NCBI GenBank assembly: GCA_016803235.1
Contig: JADCLI010000009.1
Coordinates: forward strand, 82,295 to 146,294
Direction: 5' to 3'
Source: Pimelobacter simplex
GTDB lineage: Bacteria; Actinomycetota; Actinomycetes; Propionibacteriales; Nocardioidaceae
Length of the DNA: 64,000 nucleotides
Positions 9,342 to 17,587 of the stretch are shown here, in pieces. Within the stretch, counting starts at the first letter, position 1. Each line of letters starts with the position of its first letter. The position numbers and the translations under genes are program-made. Below the pieces are notes generated by a model. That model made no database searches. It was not told the origin of the DNA and saw nothing but the letters and a program-made list of their open reading frames with translations.

Positions 9342-11408
9342 GTGACCGAGCCGGTGCCGCCCCAGGCCGCCACCCGCCCGCGCGGCCTGACGGTCGTCGC
9401 GGTCCTCGTCGTACCCGCCCTGTGCGTGGCGATGGTGCCGATCGCCTCGTGGCTCGACATGGGCGCGCCGACCTCCGGCCCGGGGTACGACGTCGCCGGC
9501 GGGGCGGGCTGGCCGTGGACGTTGATCGGTGCGCTGCTCGGCGTGCTCGCCGGCATCATCCTGGTGCGGGAGCCGCGGCAGCGGGTCGGCTGGGTGCTCG
9601 CGGGCTCCGGGCTGTTCTGGGCGCTCGACGGCCTCTCGCAGAGCTACATCCTGTCCGGCCTGCGGGAGACCGAGGCCTGGCCGGGGATGACCTTCGCGCT
9701 GTGGTTCCTCAACCGATTCGGGTCCTACCTGACCTCGGTGACCGCGGTGCTGGTGATGATCTTCCCGACCGGCCGCTTCCTGCCGGGACGCTGGGGCACC
9801 GCGTCGTGGGTCGCCACGGTCGCGATGGTGGTCAGCGGCCTGTGCTTCCTCGTCATCCCGGCCGACGGCGATCGCGCGATCCCCGACCTGCCGCCCGGCG
9901 TCGACGAGGACCCGACCTCGATCGACGCCCTCGCCGGTCACGGCGACCAGGTCGTCACGCTCGGGCTCGCGCTCGGCATCGCCGGGTTCTTCTTCGCGCT
10001 GCTCACCGTGGTCGTGCGCTACCGCCGCTCCGCGGGCCTCGACCGCGACCGGATGCGCTGGCTGCTGTGGAGCGTCATCGTCGTCGTCGCCGTCAGCATC
10101 GCGACACTGGCCTTCTCCGTGCCCGACGGCGACTTCGTCGGCGCCGTCGTGGCCTCCGTCGTCCCGCCGATGGCGATGACGATCGCGATCGTCCGCCCGG
10201 CGCTCGTGCCGATCCAGGACCTGCTCGCCCGCACGTCCGTGCTGGCCGCGGTGTTCGCCGTCCTCGTGGCCGCCGACGCGCTGGTGCTGGGGCTGTTCAC
10301 GCTGCTCCTCGACGACGAGCTGACCCAGGCCCAGGTCGTCGGCGTGGTGCTCGTCGTCTCCGTCGTCCTCTACGGGCCCGTGCGGCAACGGCTCTCCGCC
10401 GGGGTGCGCCGGGTGATGCTCGGCGAGCGCGGGAACCGGTACGACGCCGTGGCCGGTCTCGCGTCCACGCTGGAGAACACCGACGACACCGCCGAGCAGC
10501 TCGCCGAGGTCGCCCGGGCGGTGGCCTCCGCGTTCGCCGTCCCGTTCGTCAGCGTCGAGGTCGACCGCGGCCACGGCGAGCGGTTGGTGACCACCTTCGG
10601 CGAGCGACCCGCCGAGGTGCGCACGCTGCCGATCACCTGGCGCGACACGACCATCGGCCGGCTGGTCCTGCCCGCCAAGGGCCTGCGCAGCCGGCTGACC
10701 GTGCGCGACGAGGAGCTGCTCGGCGACCTGGTCCGCCAGGCCGCCACCGCCGCTCGCACCAGCCAGCTCGCCGAGGAGGTCCAGCGCAGCCGCGAGCGCC
10801 TGGTCACCGCCCGCGAGGAGGAGCGGCGCCGGATCAGGCGCGACCTGCACGACGGCTTCGGGCCGGCGCTGAGCGGCATCGTCTTCCAGCTCGAGGCGGC
10901 CCGGATGACCGTCGAGCGTGACCCGGCCCGAGCCCAGGCCCAGCTGGAGACGGTGAGCTCGCAGGTGCAGGAGGTCGTCGCCGACGTACGACGCCTCGTG
11001 CACGACCTGCGTCCGCCGGCCCTCGACGACCGGGGGCTGGTCGGTGCCCTGCGGCAGCAGGCCGAGCACCTCGCCGTCCCACTCGACGTGTCCGCGCCCG
11101 AGGACCTGCGGCTCCCGGCGGCGGTCGAGGTCGCGGCGTACCGGATCGCGGGCGAGGCGCTGACCAACGTCGCCCGGCACGCCGGCGCGAACGGCGCCCG
11201 GCTGCTGGTCGAGAGGGCCGACGACGACACCCTCGTGCTCGAGGTCGCCGACGACGGCCGCGGCATCCCGGCCGACCGGGCCGCCGGCGTCGGCCTCGCC
11301 AGCCTGCGCGAGCGCGCCGCCGAGCTCGGCGGCACCACCGTCATCTCCAGCCCACCGGGCGGCGGCACCGTCGTCCGGGCCCGACTTCCCCTGAGGAGCC
11401 CCGCATGA
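9342..11408 (+). CDS. NarL/DegS-type sensor histidine kinase with multi-pass membrane sensor
   Basis: This 688-residue protein has an N-terminal sensor of eight to ten membrane helices (to about residue 350), a GAF-like linker (about 365-480), and a HisKA_3 dimerisation domain with RRIRRDLHDGFGPALSG, in which H503 is the likely phospho-acceptor. A HATPase_c domain follows, with EALTNVARHAGA (N box) and VADDGRGIPA (G1 box). The GTG start at 9342 is chosen because the frame upstream lacks membrane or domain character. It overlaps the response regulator by ATGA, so the two form a pair. The signal is unknown. Its location between the haem genes could mean envelope or redox stress sensing, but nothing in the sequence shows this. 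Confidence 0.87.
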   Translation: MTEPVPPQAATRPRGLTVVAVLVVPALCVAMVPIASWLDMGAPTSGPGYDVAGGAGWPWTLIGALLGVLAGIILVREPRQRVGWVLAGSGLFWALDGLSQSYILSGLRETEAWPGMTFALWFLNRFGSYLTSVTAVLVMIFPTGRFLPGRWGTASWVATVAMVVSGLCFLVIPADGDRAIPDLPPGVDEDPTSIDALAGHGDQVVTLGLALGIAGFFFALLTVVVRYRRSAGLDRDRMRWLLWSVIVVVAVSIATLAFSVPDGDFVGAVVASVVPPMAMTIAIVRPALVPIQDLLARTSVLAAVFAVLVAADALVLGLFTLLLDDELTQAQVVGVVLVVSVVLYGPVRQRLSAGVRRVMLGERGNRYDAVAGLASTLENTDDTAEQLAEVARAVASAFAVPFVSVEVDRGHGERLVTTFGERPAEVRTLPITWRDTTIGRLVLPAKGLRSRLTVRDEELLGDLVRQAATAARTSQLAEEVQRSRERLVTAREEERRRIRRDLHDGFGPALSGIVFQLEAARMTVERDPARAQAQLETVSSQVQEVVADVRRLVHDLRPPALDDRGLVGALRQQAEHLAVPLDVSAPEDLRLPAAVEVAAYRIAGEALTNVARHAGANGARLLVERADDDTLVLEVADDGRGIPADRAAGVGLASLRERAAELGGTTVISSPPGGGTVVRARLPLRSPA

Positions 11409-12064
11409 CCAGCCCGATCCGCGTGGTCGTCGTCGACGACCACCAGATCGTCCGCGACGGACTCACCTCGCTGCTCGGCGCGCTCGACGGCATCGAGGTC
11501 GTCGGCTCGGCGTCCGACGGCCGCGAGGCGCTGCACGTCGTCGAGGAGACCACGCCGGACCTGGTGGTCATGGACATCCAGATGCCGCACCTCGACGGCA
11601 TCGAGGCGACCCGCTTCCTCACCGGCCGCAACCCGGCCCTGCGGGTGGTCATGCTGACCATGAACGAGGACGACGACATGGTGCTGAGCGCGATCCGGGC
11701 GGGCGCCTGCGGCTACCTGCTCAAGGGCGCCGGCGCCGACGAGGTCCAGCACGCGATCCGCTCCGCCGCCGCCGGCGGGATGGTCTTCGGCGCCAGCCTC
11801 GCCGCGAAGGTCGCCGGCTTCTTCGCCGGCGCCGTCCCGGCCGCCCGGGCCGACGACGAGCCCTTCCCCGAGCTCAGCGACCGCGAACGCGACGTGCTGC
11901 AGCGGATCGCCGCGGGCCGCACCAACGACGAGATCGCCGCCGCCCTCTACGTGTCCAACAAGACCGTGCGCAACACGGTCTCGGCGATCTACGCCAAGCT
12001 GCACGCCACCGGGCGGGCCGACGCCATCGTCAAGGCGCGGGAGGCGGGCTACGGTCGCGACTGA
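11405..12064 (+). CDS. LuxR/NarL-family response regulator
   Basis: This 219-residue protein has a receiver domain (DD at 11-12, phospho-acceptor D57 in LVVMDIQMP, K near 107 in YLLKGAG) followed by a LuxR-type HTH (about 155-215) with LSDRERDVLQRIAAGRTNDEIA. The HTH contains the substitution SNKTVRNTVSAIYAKL. It is coupled by a 4-base overlap to the kinase. Candidate target: the palindrome at 8530-8543 before the membrane-protein gene in the same run. Confidence 0.9.
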   Translation: MTSPIRVVVVDDHQIVRDGLTSLLGALDGIEVVGSASDGREALHVVEETTPDLVVMDIQMPHLDGIEATRFLTGRNPALRVVMLTMNEDDDMVLSAIRAGACGYLLKGAGADEVQHAIRSAAAGGMVFGASLAAKVAGFFAGAVPAARADDEPFPELSDRERDVLQRIAAGRTNDEIAAALYVSNKTVRNTVSAIYAKLHATGRADAIVKAREAGYGRD

Positions 12065-12084
12065 GGGCCCGGCAGAATGGGGGC

Positions 12085-12816
12085 ATGTCGGACCAGGACC
12101 CCCAGGCGCACCTCAAGACCAACGCCGCGAAGATCAACGAGCTCAACGACACCGTCCGCTTCACCATGTGGTCGGTGTTCCGGCTCGAGCAGCCGCTCGG
12201 CGCCGACGACGTGGTCCGCAAGAACGAGGCCGCCGAGGTCGAGGCGCTCCTCGCCGACCTCGCCGCCGAGGACGTCGTCGTCCGTGGTGTCTACGACGTC
12301 GCGGGGCTGCGTGCCGACGCCGACCTGATGATCTGGTGGCACGCCGCCGACAGCGACCGGCTCCAGGACGCCTACCACCGGCTGCGTCGTACCGCCTTCG
12401 GGGCACGGCTCGCCCCCGTCTGGTCGCAGATGGCGCTGCACCGCCCGGCGGAGTTCAACCGCAGCCACCTGCCGGCGTTCCTGGCCAACGAGCGCGCCCA
12501 CGCGTACGCCGCGGTCTACCCCTTCGTCCGCTCCTACGAGTGGTACCTCCTCGAGGACGCCGAGCGCCGCCGGCTGCTCGCCGAGCACGGCCAGATGGCC
12601 CGCGGCTACCCCGACGTGCGGGCCAACACCGTCCCGAGCTTCGCGCTCGGCGACTACGAGTGGATCCTCGCGTTCGAGGCCGACGACCTGACCCGGATCG
12701 TCGACCTGATGCGCCACCTGCGCGGCTCGGAGACCCGCCGCCACGTCCGCGAGGAGGTGCCGTTCTACACCGGGCGGCGCATCGAGGTCGCCGACCTGCT
12801 CGCCAGGCTGCCCTGA
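12085..12816 (+). CDS. hemQ: coproheme decarboxylase (HemQ, chlorite-dismutase family)
   Basis: This 243-residue member of the chlorite-dismutase superfamily fits HemQ/ChdC. HemQ converts Fe-coproporphyrin III to haem b by two peroxide-dependent decarboxylations. The conserved YPFVRSYEWYLL (about 150-161) contains the Tyr expected to form the catalytic radical. The stretch LAEHGQMARGYPDVRANTVP holds conserved residues of the haem pocket, and the tail EEVPFYTGRRI is typical. The start is leaderless by position (CAGAAT at 12073-12078, 6 bases before ATG). Together with the hemG/CgoX at 7160 it indicates the coproporphyrin-dependent pathway. No hemE or hemH lies in the window. Confidence 0.92.
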   Translation: MSDQDPQAHLKTNAAKINELNDTVRFTMWSVFRLEQPLGADDVVRKNEAAEVEALLADLAAEDVVVRGVYDVAGLRADADLMIWWHAADSDRLQDAYHRLRRTAFGARLAPVWSQMALHRPAEFNRSHLPAFLANERAHAYAAVYPFVRSYEWYLLEDAERRRLLAEHGQMARGYPDVRANTVPSFALGDYEWILAFEADDLTRIVDLMRHLRGSETRRHVREEVPFYTGRRIEVADLLARLP

Positions 12817-12824
12817 GTCATCGT

Positions 12825-12853
12825 TTGCAAAGTCTATTGACTTAGTCCACTAT
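12825..12853 (+). promoter_or_regulatory. promoter of the cysteine-leader operon with inverted repeat
   Basis: TTGCAA (12825-12830) and CACTAT (12848-12853) are separated by 17 bases and place transcription start on the A of the leader ATG at 12860. An AGTC-N4-GACT inverted repeat (12831-12842) lies between the two hexamers and could be a repressor or activator site. Confidence 0.55.
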
Positions 12854-12859
12854 GGAGGC

Positions 12860-12928
12860 ATGACCAGCCTCCTCCCAGTCCTGCGTGGCACCCTCCGGGC
12901 GTCCGGGCTGTGTTGTCGCTGCTGTTGA
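12860..12928 (+). CDS. poly-cysteine leader peptide (cysteine-responsive attenuator)
   Basis: This 22-codon reading frame starts MTSLLPVLRG and ends with CCRCC followed by TGA, so four of the last five codons are Cys (TGT, TGT, TGC, TGT). It lies 53 bases before the cysteine dioxygenase start and appears leaderless. In mycobacteria, leaderless short ORFs with poly-Cys ends are reported attenuators that raise downstream expression when cysteine is scarce or abundant through ribosome position. Here TCCTCC inside the frame (12870-12875) is complementary to GGAGGA of the downstream ribosome binding site (12971-12976), so ribosome position on the leader could expose or mask it. The pairing is inference; the peptide and its position are directly seen. 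Confidence 0.8.
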   Translation: MTSLLPVLRGTLRASGLCCRCC

Positions 12929-12981
12929 TCCGCGCCATCCGATCCAGCCGATCCAGCACCGACCACTCCCGGAGGAACCCC

Positions 12982-13431
12982 ATGACCCAGCTCGCCGTCC
13001 TGCCCCTGCTCGAGGTGGTGCGCAACCACGCGGCCGACCCCGACCTGCTCCACCTCCTCGACCACGACCCGCACGAGCGCTCGTGGATCCGCCTGCTCGC
13101 CACCGACGACTACGAGCTCTGGCTGATCTCGTGGCCCGCCGGTGCCGCCACCGACTGGCACGACCACGGCTCGTCCTCGGGTGCGTTCACCGTCCTCGAG
13201 GGCCGGCTCACCGAGCACACCTTCGACGGCGGGCTGCGGCTCGTCGACATCGGTCCCGGCGACGGCAAGGCGTTCGGTGCGGGCTACGCGCACGACGTCC
13301 GCAACGCCACCGACCGCCCGGCGCTCTCCCTGCACGCGTACTCGCCGCGGCTGCACACGATGACCCGGTTCAGGTTCCACGGCGACCGGCTGGAGGCGCT
13401 CGGCGTCGAGCGGGCGGGGGAGGGCTGGTGA
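12982..13431 (+). CDS. cysteine dioxygenase family protein (cupin)
   Basis: This 149-residue cupin has the 3-His iron site of thiol dioxygenases: H60 and H62 in [13 protein letters not shown] and H104 in [10 protein letters not shown]. Bacterial cysteine dioxygenase oxidises cysteine to cysteine sulfinate. The start is the ATG at 12982 with a clear GGAGGA 5-11 bases upstream; the open frame from 12910 would run through the leader. It overlaps the rhodanese gene by GTGA and is preceded by the poly-Cys leader, so its substrate is very probably cysteine or another small thiol. Confidence 0.88.
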   Translation: MTQLAVLPLLEVVRNHAADPDLLHLLDHDPHERSWIRLLATDDYELWLISWPAGAATDWHDHGSSSGAFTVLEGRLTEHTFDGGLRLVDIGPGDGKAFGAGYAHDVRNATDRPALSLHAYSPRLHTMTRFRFHGDRLEALGVERAGEGW

Positions 13432-13853
13432 GCGCCCTGGCCCCGGCGTCCGTCCGGTACGACGGCGTCGACGCCCTCCTCGCCGACGCCCGGTCCCGGC
13501 TCGACCGGATCAGTGCCCGCGCCGCCTTCCAGGAGCTGGTCGCCCTCGGCGCGCTGCTCGTCGACATCCGGCCTGCCGCCCAGCGGGCCCGGGAGGGCGA
13601 GGTGGCGCGCTGGCTGCCCGCGCTCGTGGTCGAGCGCAACGTGCTCGAGTGGCGCTTCGACCCGCGCAGCGACGCGCGGCTGCCCGAGGCGTCGTACGAC
13701 CGCCGGGTGATCGTGCTGTGCCAGGAGGGCTACACCTCCTCGCTCGCCGCGGACGCGCTGCGCAGCATCGGCGTCGAGCGGGCCACCGACGTCATCGGTG
13801 GCTTCGCGGCCTGGCGCGAGGCCGGCATGCCGGTCAACGGGCTCGCTGCCTGA
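13428..13853 (+). CDS. rhodanese-like sulfurtransferase
   Basis: This 141-residue single rhodanese domain has the active-site loop [15 protein letters not shown] with C98 as the persulfide Cys. The CDC25/rhodanese N-terminal strand [11 protein letters not shown] (about 44-54) and the C-terminal [16 protein letters not shown] are both present. It starts with GTG within the stop of the dioxygenase gene (GTGA). The cysteine dioxygenase/rhodanese pair probably handles excess cysteine and its sulfite or sulfane-sulfur products, controlled by the leader at 12860. Confidence 0.9.
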   Translation: MSALAPASVRYDGVDALLADARSRLDRISARAAFQELVALGALLVDIRPAAQRAREGEVARWLPALVVERNVLEWRFDPRSDARLPEASYDRRVIVLCQEGYTSSLAADALRSIGVERATDVIGGFAAWREAGMPVNGLAA

Positions 13854-13876
13854 GGGCTGCTGAGTACGCTCGTCGT

Positions 13877-14281
13877 ATGGCATACGAGGTCGAGAAGACG
13901 GACGAGGAGTGGCGCGCCGAGCTGACTCCCGAGGAGTACCAGGTGCTCCGCCAGGCCGGCACCGAGCGGGCCTTCACCGGTGAGTACACCGACACCGAGA
14001 CCAAGGGTGTCTACCGCTGCAAGGCTTGTCAGGCCAAGCTCTTCGAGTCCGACACGAAGTTCCACTCCGGCTGCGGCTGGCCGAGCTTCTACCAGCCGAT
14101 CAGCGACACGATCGAGTACCTCGAGGACACCTCGCACGGCATGAAGCGGGTCGAGGTGCGGTGCGCCAACTGCGGCTCGCACCTCGGTCACGTCTTCCCC
14201 GACGGCTACGGCACGCCGACCGGTGACCGGTACTGCATCAACTCGATCAGCCTGAGCCTGGAGCCGGCCGACGGCAGCTGA
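13877..14281 (+). CDS. msrB: peptide-methionine (R)-S-oxide reductase
   Basis: This 134-residue MsrB has two CxxC zinc pairs (C48/C51 in YRCKACQ and C96/C99 in [12 protein letters not shown]) and the catalytic C120 in [19 protein letters not shown] (65-72) is also conserved and includes C66 as a possible resolving Cys. It reduces methionine-R-sulfoxide in proteins. TACGCT at 13865-13870 sits 6 bases before the ATG, so it likely has its own leaderless transcript although it lies only 23 bases after the rhodanese gene. Confidence 0.94.
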   Translation: MAYEVEKTDEEWRAELTPEEYQVLRQAGTERAFTGEYTDTETKGVYRCKACQAKLFESDTKFHSGCGWPSFYQPISDTIEYLEDTSHGMKRVEVRCANCGSHLGHVFPDGYGTPTGDRYCINSISLSLEPADGS

Positions 14282-14301
14282 CCCGGCGGTGCCGGCTTGA
14301 C

Positions 14302-14355
14302 GGACACCGGACTTGCACATGAGAATCATTCTCATGTTGACCAAGTCCGGTGTCC
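14302..14355. promoter_or_regulatory. Zur/Fur-type box inside a 54-bp near-perfect palindrome
   Basis: The core TGAGAATCATTCTCA (14320-14334) matches the actinobacterial Zur box pattern TGAAAATnATTTTCA. It lies in an inner palindrome CATGAGAAT-c-ATTCTCATG (14318-14336). Outside this, GGACACCGGACTTG (14302-14315) and its exact complement (14342-14355) form 14-bp arms. A -35-like TTGACG at 14297-14302 and GAGAAT at 14321-14326 would start transcription at the ATG 14334, so the box covers the -10 and start. Readthrough RNA from msrB would fold the start codon into a long hairpin. Confidence 0.75.
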
Positions 14356-15569
14356 TCGTCGTCCTCTCCTCCCTCCTGCTCGCCGCGTGCGGGACCGAGC
14401 AGTCCGCTCGTCCCTCCTCCGACCCCAGTGACCGCTCGCCCGCCGGCGAGGCGGCGACGGAGGTCGACCGGCCGCAGGCCCGGCTCGCCGTGACCTACGA
14501 CGGCGGCGTGCTCGTGCTCGACGCCGCGAGCGGCGAGGTGCTGCTCGACGAGAAGCAGGAGGGCTTCCTCCGGCTCAACCCGGCGGGCGACGATCGGCAC
14601 GTCTTCGTCTCCGGGGCGGGCGGTCTGACCGCGCTCGACACCGGCGCGTGGACCGACGAGCACGGTGACCACGGGCACTCGTGGACGACCACGCCCCGGC
14701 TCACGGACTTCACCATCCCGGCCGAGGAGCCCGGTCACGTCGTCCCGCACCACGGCCGCACCACGGTCTTCGACGACGGCACCGGCGCGATCACCGCCTT
14801 CGACCCGGCCGACCTGGCCGACCTCGACGAGGACGAGCCCGAGCTCGACACGTGGGAGGCCGACGAGGCGCACCACGGCGTCGCCGTCCAGGACGGTCAC
14901 GGCAACCTGGTCCTCACGGTCGGCGACCATGAGTCCCGCAGCGGCATCCGGGTGATGACGGCGGCCGGCAACGTGCTGGCCGAGACCGACGAGTGCCCGG
15001 GCGTCCACGGCGAGGCGTTCGCGGGCGAGGTCGCCCTCTTCGGGTGCGAGGACGGCGTCGTCCTCGTCGACGGGCGCGAGATCACCAAGGTCGACGCGCC
15101 GGACGCCTACGGCCGGATCGGCAACCAGGCCGGCCACGAGACGTCGCCGTACGTGCTCGGCGACTACAAGGTCGACGCCGACGCCGAGCTGGAGCGCCCC
15201 ACGCGGGTCTCGGTCATCGACACGCGTGACGCGTCGCTGCGCCTGGTCGACCTGCCCGCCAGCTACAGCTTCCGGTCCCTCGGCCGTACGCCGGACGGCG
15301 CCGCCCTGGTCCTCGGCACCGACGGCAGGCTGCACGTGATCGACGTCGCCGAGGCGAGGGTGGTCGCGTCGGTCCCGGTCACCGCGGCGTGGAAGGAGCC
15401 GAAGGACTGGCAGCAGGCCCGGCCGCTCCTGGAGGTCGTCGGCGCGACGGCGTACGTCACGGAGCCGGCGACCAAGCAGGTCCATGTCGTCGACCTCGAC
15501 TCCCTCGAGGTCACCGGCAGCCTCACCCTGCCCCAGGTGCCGGTCGAGCTGACCGGCGTCACCGGCTGA
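14334..15569 (+). CDS. aztD: zinc metallochaperone AztD-like lipoprotein
   Basis: This 411-residue protein has a lipoprotein signal (SGVLVVLSSLLLAACGTEQ, lipobox LAAC at about 16-19). A beta-propeller with several V-L-D repeats follows, and a His/Asp-rich loop (WTDEHGDHGHSWT) that is typical of AztD. AztD hands zinc to the AztC solute-binding protein of the AztABC importer. No azt transporter genes are next to it. The Zur-type box over its start supports zinc-starvation induction. I choose the ATG 14334 over the in-frame TTG 14313, because the promoter predicts a leaderless start there and the signal peptide begins cleanly. Confidence 0.85.
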   Translation: MLTKSGVLVVLSSLLLAACGTEQSARPSSDPSDRSPAGEAATEVDRPQARLAVTYDGGVLVLDAASGEVLLDEKQEGFLRLNPAGDDRHVFVSGAGGLTALDTGAWTDEHGDHGHSWTTTPRLTDFTIPAEEPGHVVPHHGRTTVFDDGTGAITAFDPADLADLDEDEPELDTWEADEAHHGVAVQDGHGNLVLTVGDHESRSGIRVMTAAGNVLAETDECPGVHGEAFAGEVALFGCEDGVVLVDGREITKVDAPDAYGRIGNQAGHETSPYVLGDYKVDADAELERPTRVSVIDTRDASLRLVDLPASYSFRSLGRTPDGAALVLGTDGRLHVIDVAEARVVASVPVTAAWKEPKDWQQARPLLEVVGATAYVTEPATKQVHVVDLDSLEVTGSLTLPQVPVELTGVTG

Positions 15570-15619
15570 GCCGCGCGCCGCGGTCCTCGCCGTGGCACGG
15601 CCGGGCTTAGGCTCGCGCC

Positions 15620-16711
15620 ATGGCGAAGACCGCGGCGGCGATGGTCCAGGCAGGCGACCGCGAGGTCCGGGTGTCGAGCCCGGACCGGGTGATCTACGAG
15701 GCGACCGAGCGCACGCCCGAGGTGACCAAGCTGATGGTGGCCGAGTTCTTCGTCGCGGTGGAGGACGGCCTGATGCGCGCGCTGCGCGACCGGCCCACCG
15801 CGCTCGAGCGCTGGCCGGACGGCTACCGCGAGGGCTTCCGGCTCTCCACGGGGTACGGCGACGACGGCGAGGGCTTCTACCAGAAGCGCGTCCCCAAGGG
15901 CGCCCCCGACTACCTCGAGCCGGTGCGGATCACCTTCCCGTCGGGCCGCACCGCCGAGGAGATCTGCCCGACCGAGATCGCGGTGCCGGTCTGGTGCGCC
16001 CAGATGGGCACGCTCACCTTCCACCCGTGGCCGGTGCGGCGGGGCGACGTGGACCACCCCGACGAGCTGCGGATCGACTTCGACCCGCAGCCCGGCACCA
16101 CCTTCGGCGACGCCGTGCGGGTCGCCGGGGTCGCGCGCGAGCTGCTCGAGGAGCTCGGGCTGCAGGGCTACCCGAAGACCTCGGGCAACCGCGGCGTCCA
16201 CGTGTACGTGCGGATCGAGCCGCGCTGGGAGTTCACCGACGTCCGCCACGCCGCGATCGCCTTCGGCCGGGAGCTCGCCAGGCGCGACGACCAGGTCACC
16301 ACCGCGTGGTGGAAGGAGGAGCGGGGGGAGCGGATCTTCATCGACTTCAACCAGAACAACCGGGACCGGACCATCGCCTCGGCCTACTCCTTGCGGCCCA
16401 AGCCCGGCGCGCCGGTGTCGACCCCGCTGACGTGGGCCGAGCTGGCCCACACGACCGATCCCCGCGAGCTCAACCTGTTCACGGTGCCCGAGCGGATGAC
16501 CGACGGCGACCCGTGGGCCGGGATCGACGACACGGCGTACTCGCTCCAGCCGCTGCTCGACCTCTGGGAGCAGCAGGTCGCCGACGGCGAGGGCGAGCTC
16601 AACTTCCCGCCGGACTACCCGAAGATGCCGGGCGAGCCGCCGCGGGTGCAGCCGAGCAAGAAGGTCGCCGAGCACTGGGACGAGGACGGCAACCGGGTCG
16701 AGGGCACCTGA
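15620..16711 (+). CDS. LigD-type polymerase/primase domain protein (NHEJ)
   Basis: This 363-residue stand-alone LigD polymerase domain belongs to the archaeo-eukaryotic primase-like family. Visible hallmarks are the DxD metal site in RIDFDPQPGTTF (about 152-163), TSGNRGVHVYVRI (about 190-202) and ERIFIDFNQNNRDRTIASAY (about 237-256). The family fills short gaps and adds ribonucleotides at double-strand breaks in Ku-dependent end joining. Full-length LigD carries nuclease and ligase modules; here the ligase is encoded separately at 17588 on the other strand, and no ku gene is present. TAGGCT at 15608-15613 suggests a leaderless start. Confidence 0.9.
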   Translation: MAKTAAAMVQAGDREVRVSSPDRVIYEATERTPEVTKLMVAEFFVAVEDGLMRALRDRPTALERWPDGYREGFRLSTGYGDDGEGFYQKRVPKGAPDYLEPVRITFPSGRTAEEICPTEIAVPVWCAQMGTLTFHPWPVRRGDVDHPDELRIDFDPQPGTTFGDAVRVAGVARELLEELGLQGYPKTSGNRGVHVYVRIEPRWEFTDVRHAAIAFGRELARRDDQVTTAWWKEERGERIFIDFNQNNRDRTIASAYSLRPKPGAPVSTPLTWAELAHTTDPRELNLFTVPERMTDGDPWAGIDDTAYSLQPLLDLWEQQVADGEGELNFPPDYPKMPGEPPRVQPSKKVAEHWDEDGNRVEGT

Positions 16712-16724
16712 GGCCCGCCGGACG

Positions 16725-16988
16725 TCACCCCAGGCCGCGGACGACCGCCACCTCGCACAGCCGCGCGATCGCGCCCCGGACCGCCAGGTCGAGCGCCGGG
16801 ACCGACGTACCGACCAGCAGGTGGACCGCCGAGCGCGTCGTCCGCGCGGGGTGGGGGAGTCCGGAGCCCGGCACCATGGCGACGACGAAGTCGCACAGGT
16901 CGATCACCCGGTCCCGCTCCTCGGCCCTCAGGCCCGCGCCGGCGAGCGCCTCGTAGAGGCGGACGTCGAGGGTGTGCAGGGCCGACAT
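16725..16988 (-). CDS. small hypothetical protein
   Basis: This 87-residue frame (MSALHTLDVRLYEALAGAGL...) has helical, protein-like composition and no motif I recognise. It is convergent with the LigD-polymerase gene and lies 30 bases after the start side of the unknown gene at 17019-17546. The ATG 16988 has GGAGG about 13 bases upstream, somewhat far. Length and position make it plausible but not certain. Confidence 0.45.
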   Translation of the reverse strand: MSALHTLDVRLYEALAGAGLRAEERDRVIDLCDFVVAMVPGSGLPHPARTTRSAVHLLVGTSVPALDLAVRGAIARLCEVAVVRGLG

Positions 16989-17018
16989 GACCGGTCAACG
17001 ACCTCCTCGGTCGGTGCG

Positions 17019-17546
17019 TTACGACTCCTCGTGCTCCAGCAGGTGCAGCACGGGGACGCCGAGCTTGCGGCGCGCCCGCGAGGTCCAGTCGACGTGGAAG
17101 AACTCGGCGACCAGGTGCGGGCGGGTGAGGATGATCGACTCCCGGCCGTCGACCTCCTTCACCTTGCTGATGAGGGCGTCCACCGGCGGCTCGGTGACGA
17201 TCGAGACCGAGCCGATGATCGCGCCGGCCGCGACCAGCGCCTCGCGGGTGGTGGCGAGATCGCGCTCGGCCTGGTCGCGGTACTCCCCGCGCAGCCGCTC
17301 GATCTCGTCCGGCGACGGCGTGATCGGCGGCGCGATCAGGTCGGCGCCGCCGATGACGCCGAGGGAGGCCTCGACGGCGGCCGCGGCGTCGGCCATCGGC
17401 AGCAGCACGTGGTACTGCACCTCGATCGTCGGGTCGTCGTCGAGCTCCTGGTGCAGGCCGCGGACCTGGGCGGCGTCGGCGGCGGTGAGCGCCTGCTCGA
17501 TGAGCAGGACGACGGCGTACGGTTCCTCGCGGGGAGCGGTGCTCAT
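17019..17546 (-). CDS. conserved-looking hypothetical protein
   Basis: This 175-residue soluble protein has an alternating alpha/beta pattern (AVVLLIEQALTAADAAQV, EVQYHVLLPMADAAAAVEAS, SIILTRPHLVAEFFHVDW). It ends with SRARRKLGVPVLHLLEHEES. The pattern resembles small nucleotide-binding or universal-stress-like folds, but I see no Walker or Usp ATP loop, so no function is claimed. It lies between the two NHEJ-related genes and is co-oriented with the ligase 41 bases upstream. Confidence 0.65.
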   Translation of the reverse strand: MSTAPREEPYAVVLLIEQALTAADAAQVRGLHQELDDDPTIEVQYHVLLPMADAAAAVEASLGVIGGADLIAPPITPSPDEIERLRGEYRDQAERDLATTREALVAAGAIIGSVSIVTEPPVDALISKVKEVDGRESIILTRPHLVAEFFHVDWTSRARRKLGVPVLHLLEHEES

Positions 17547-17587
17547 GACACCATCCTGCCGCTCCGGCGCTCGCGCGTCAGCCCCGG

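Noticed and set aside
14313-14333. TTG at 14313 as aztD start
   Set aside because: It lies in the palindrome upstream of the Zur box core, and the predicted leaderless transcript begins at the ATG 14334.
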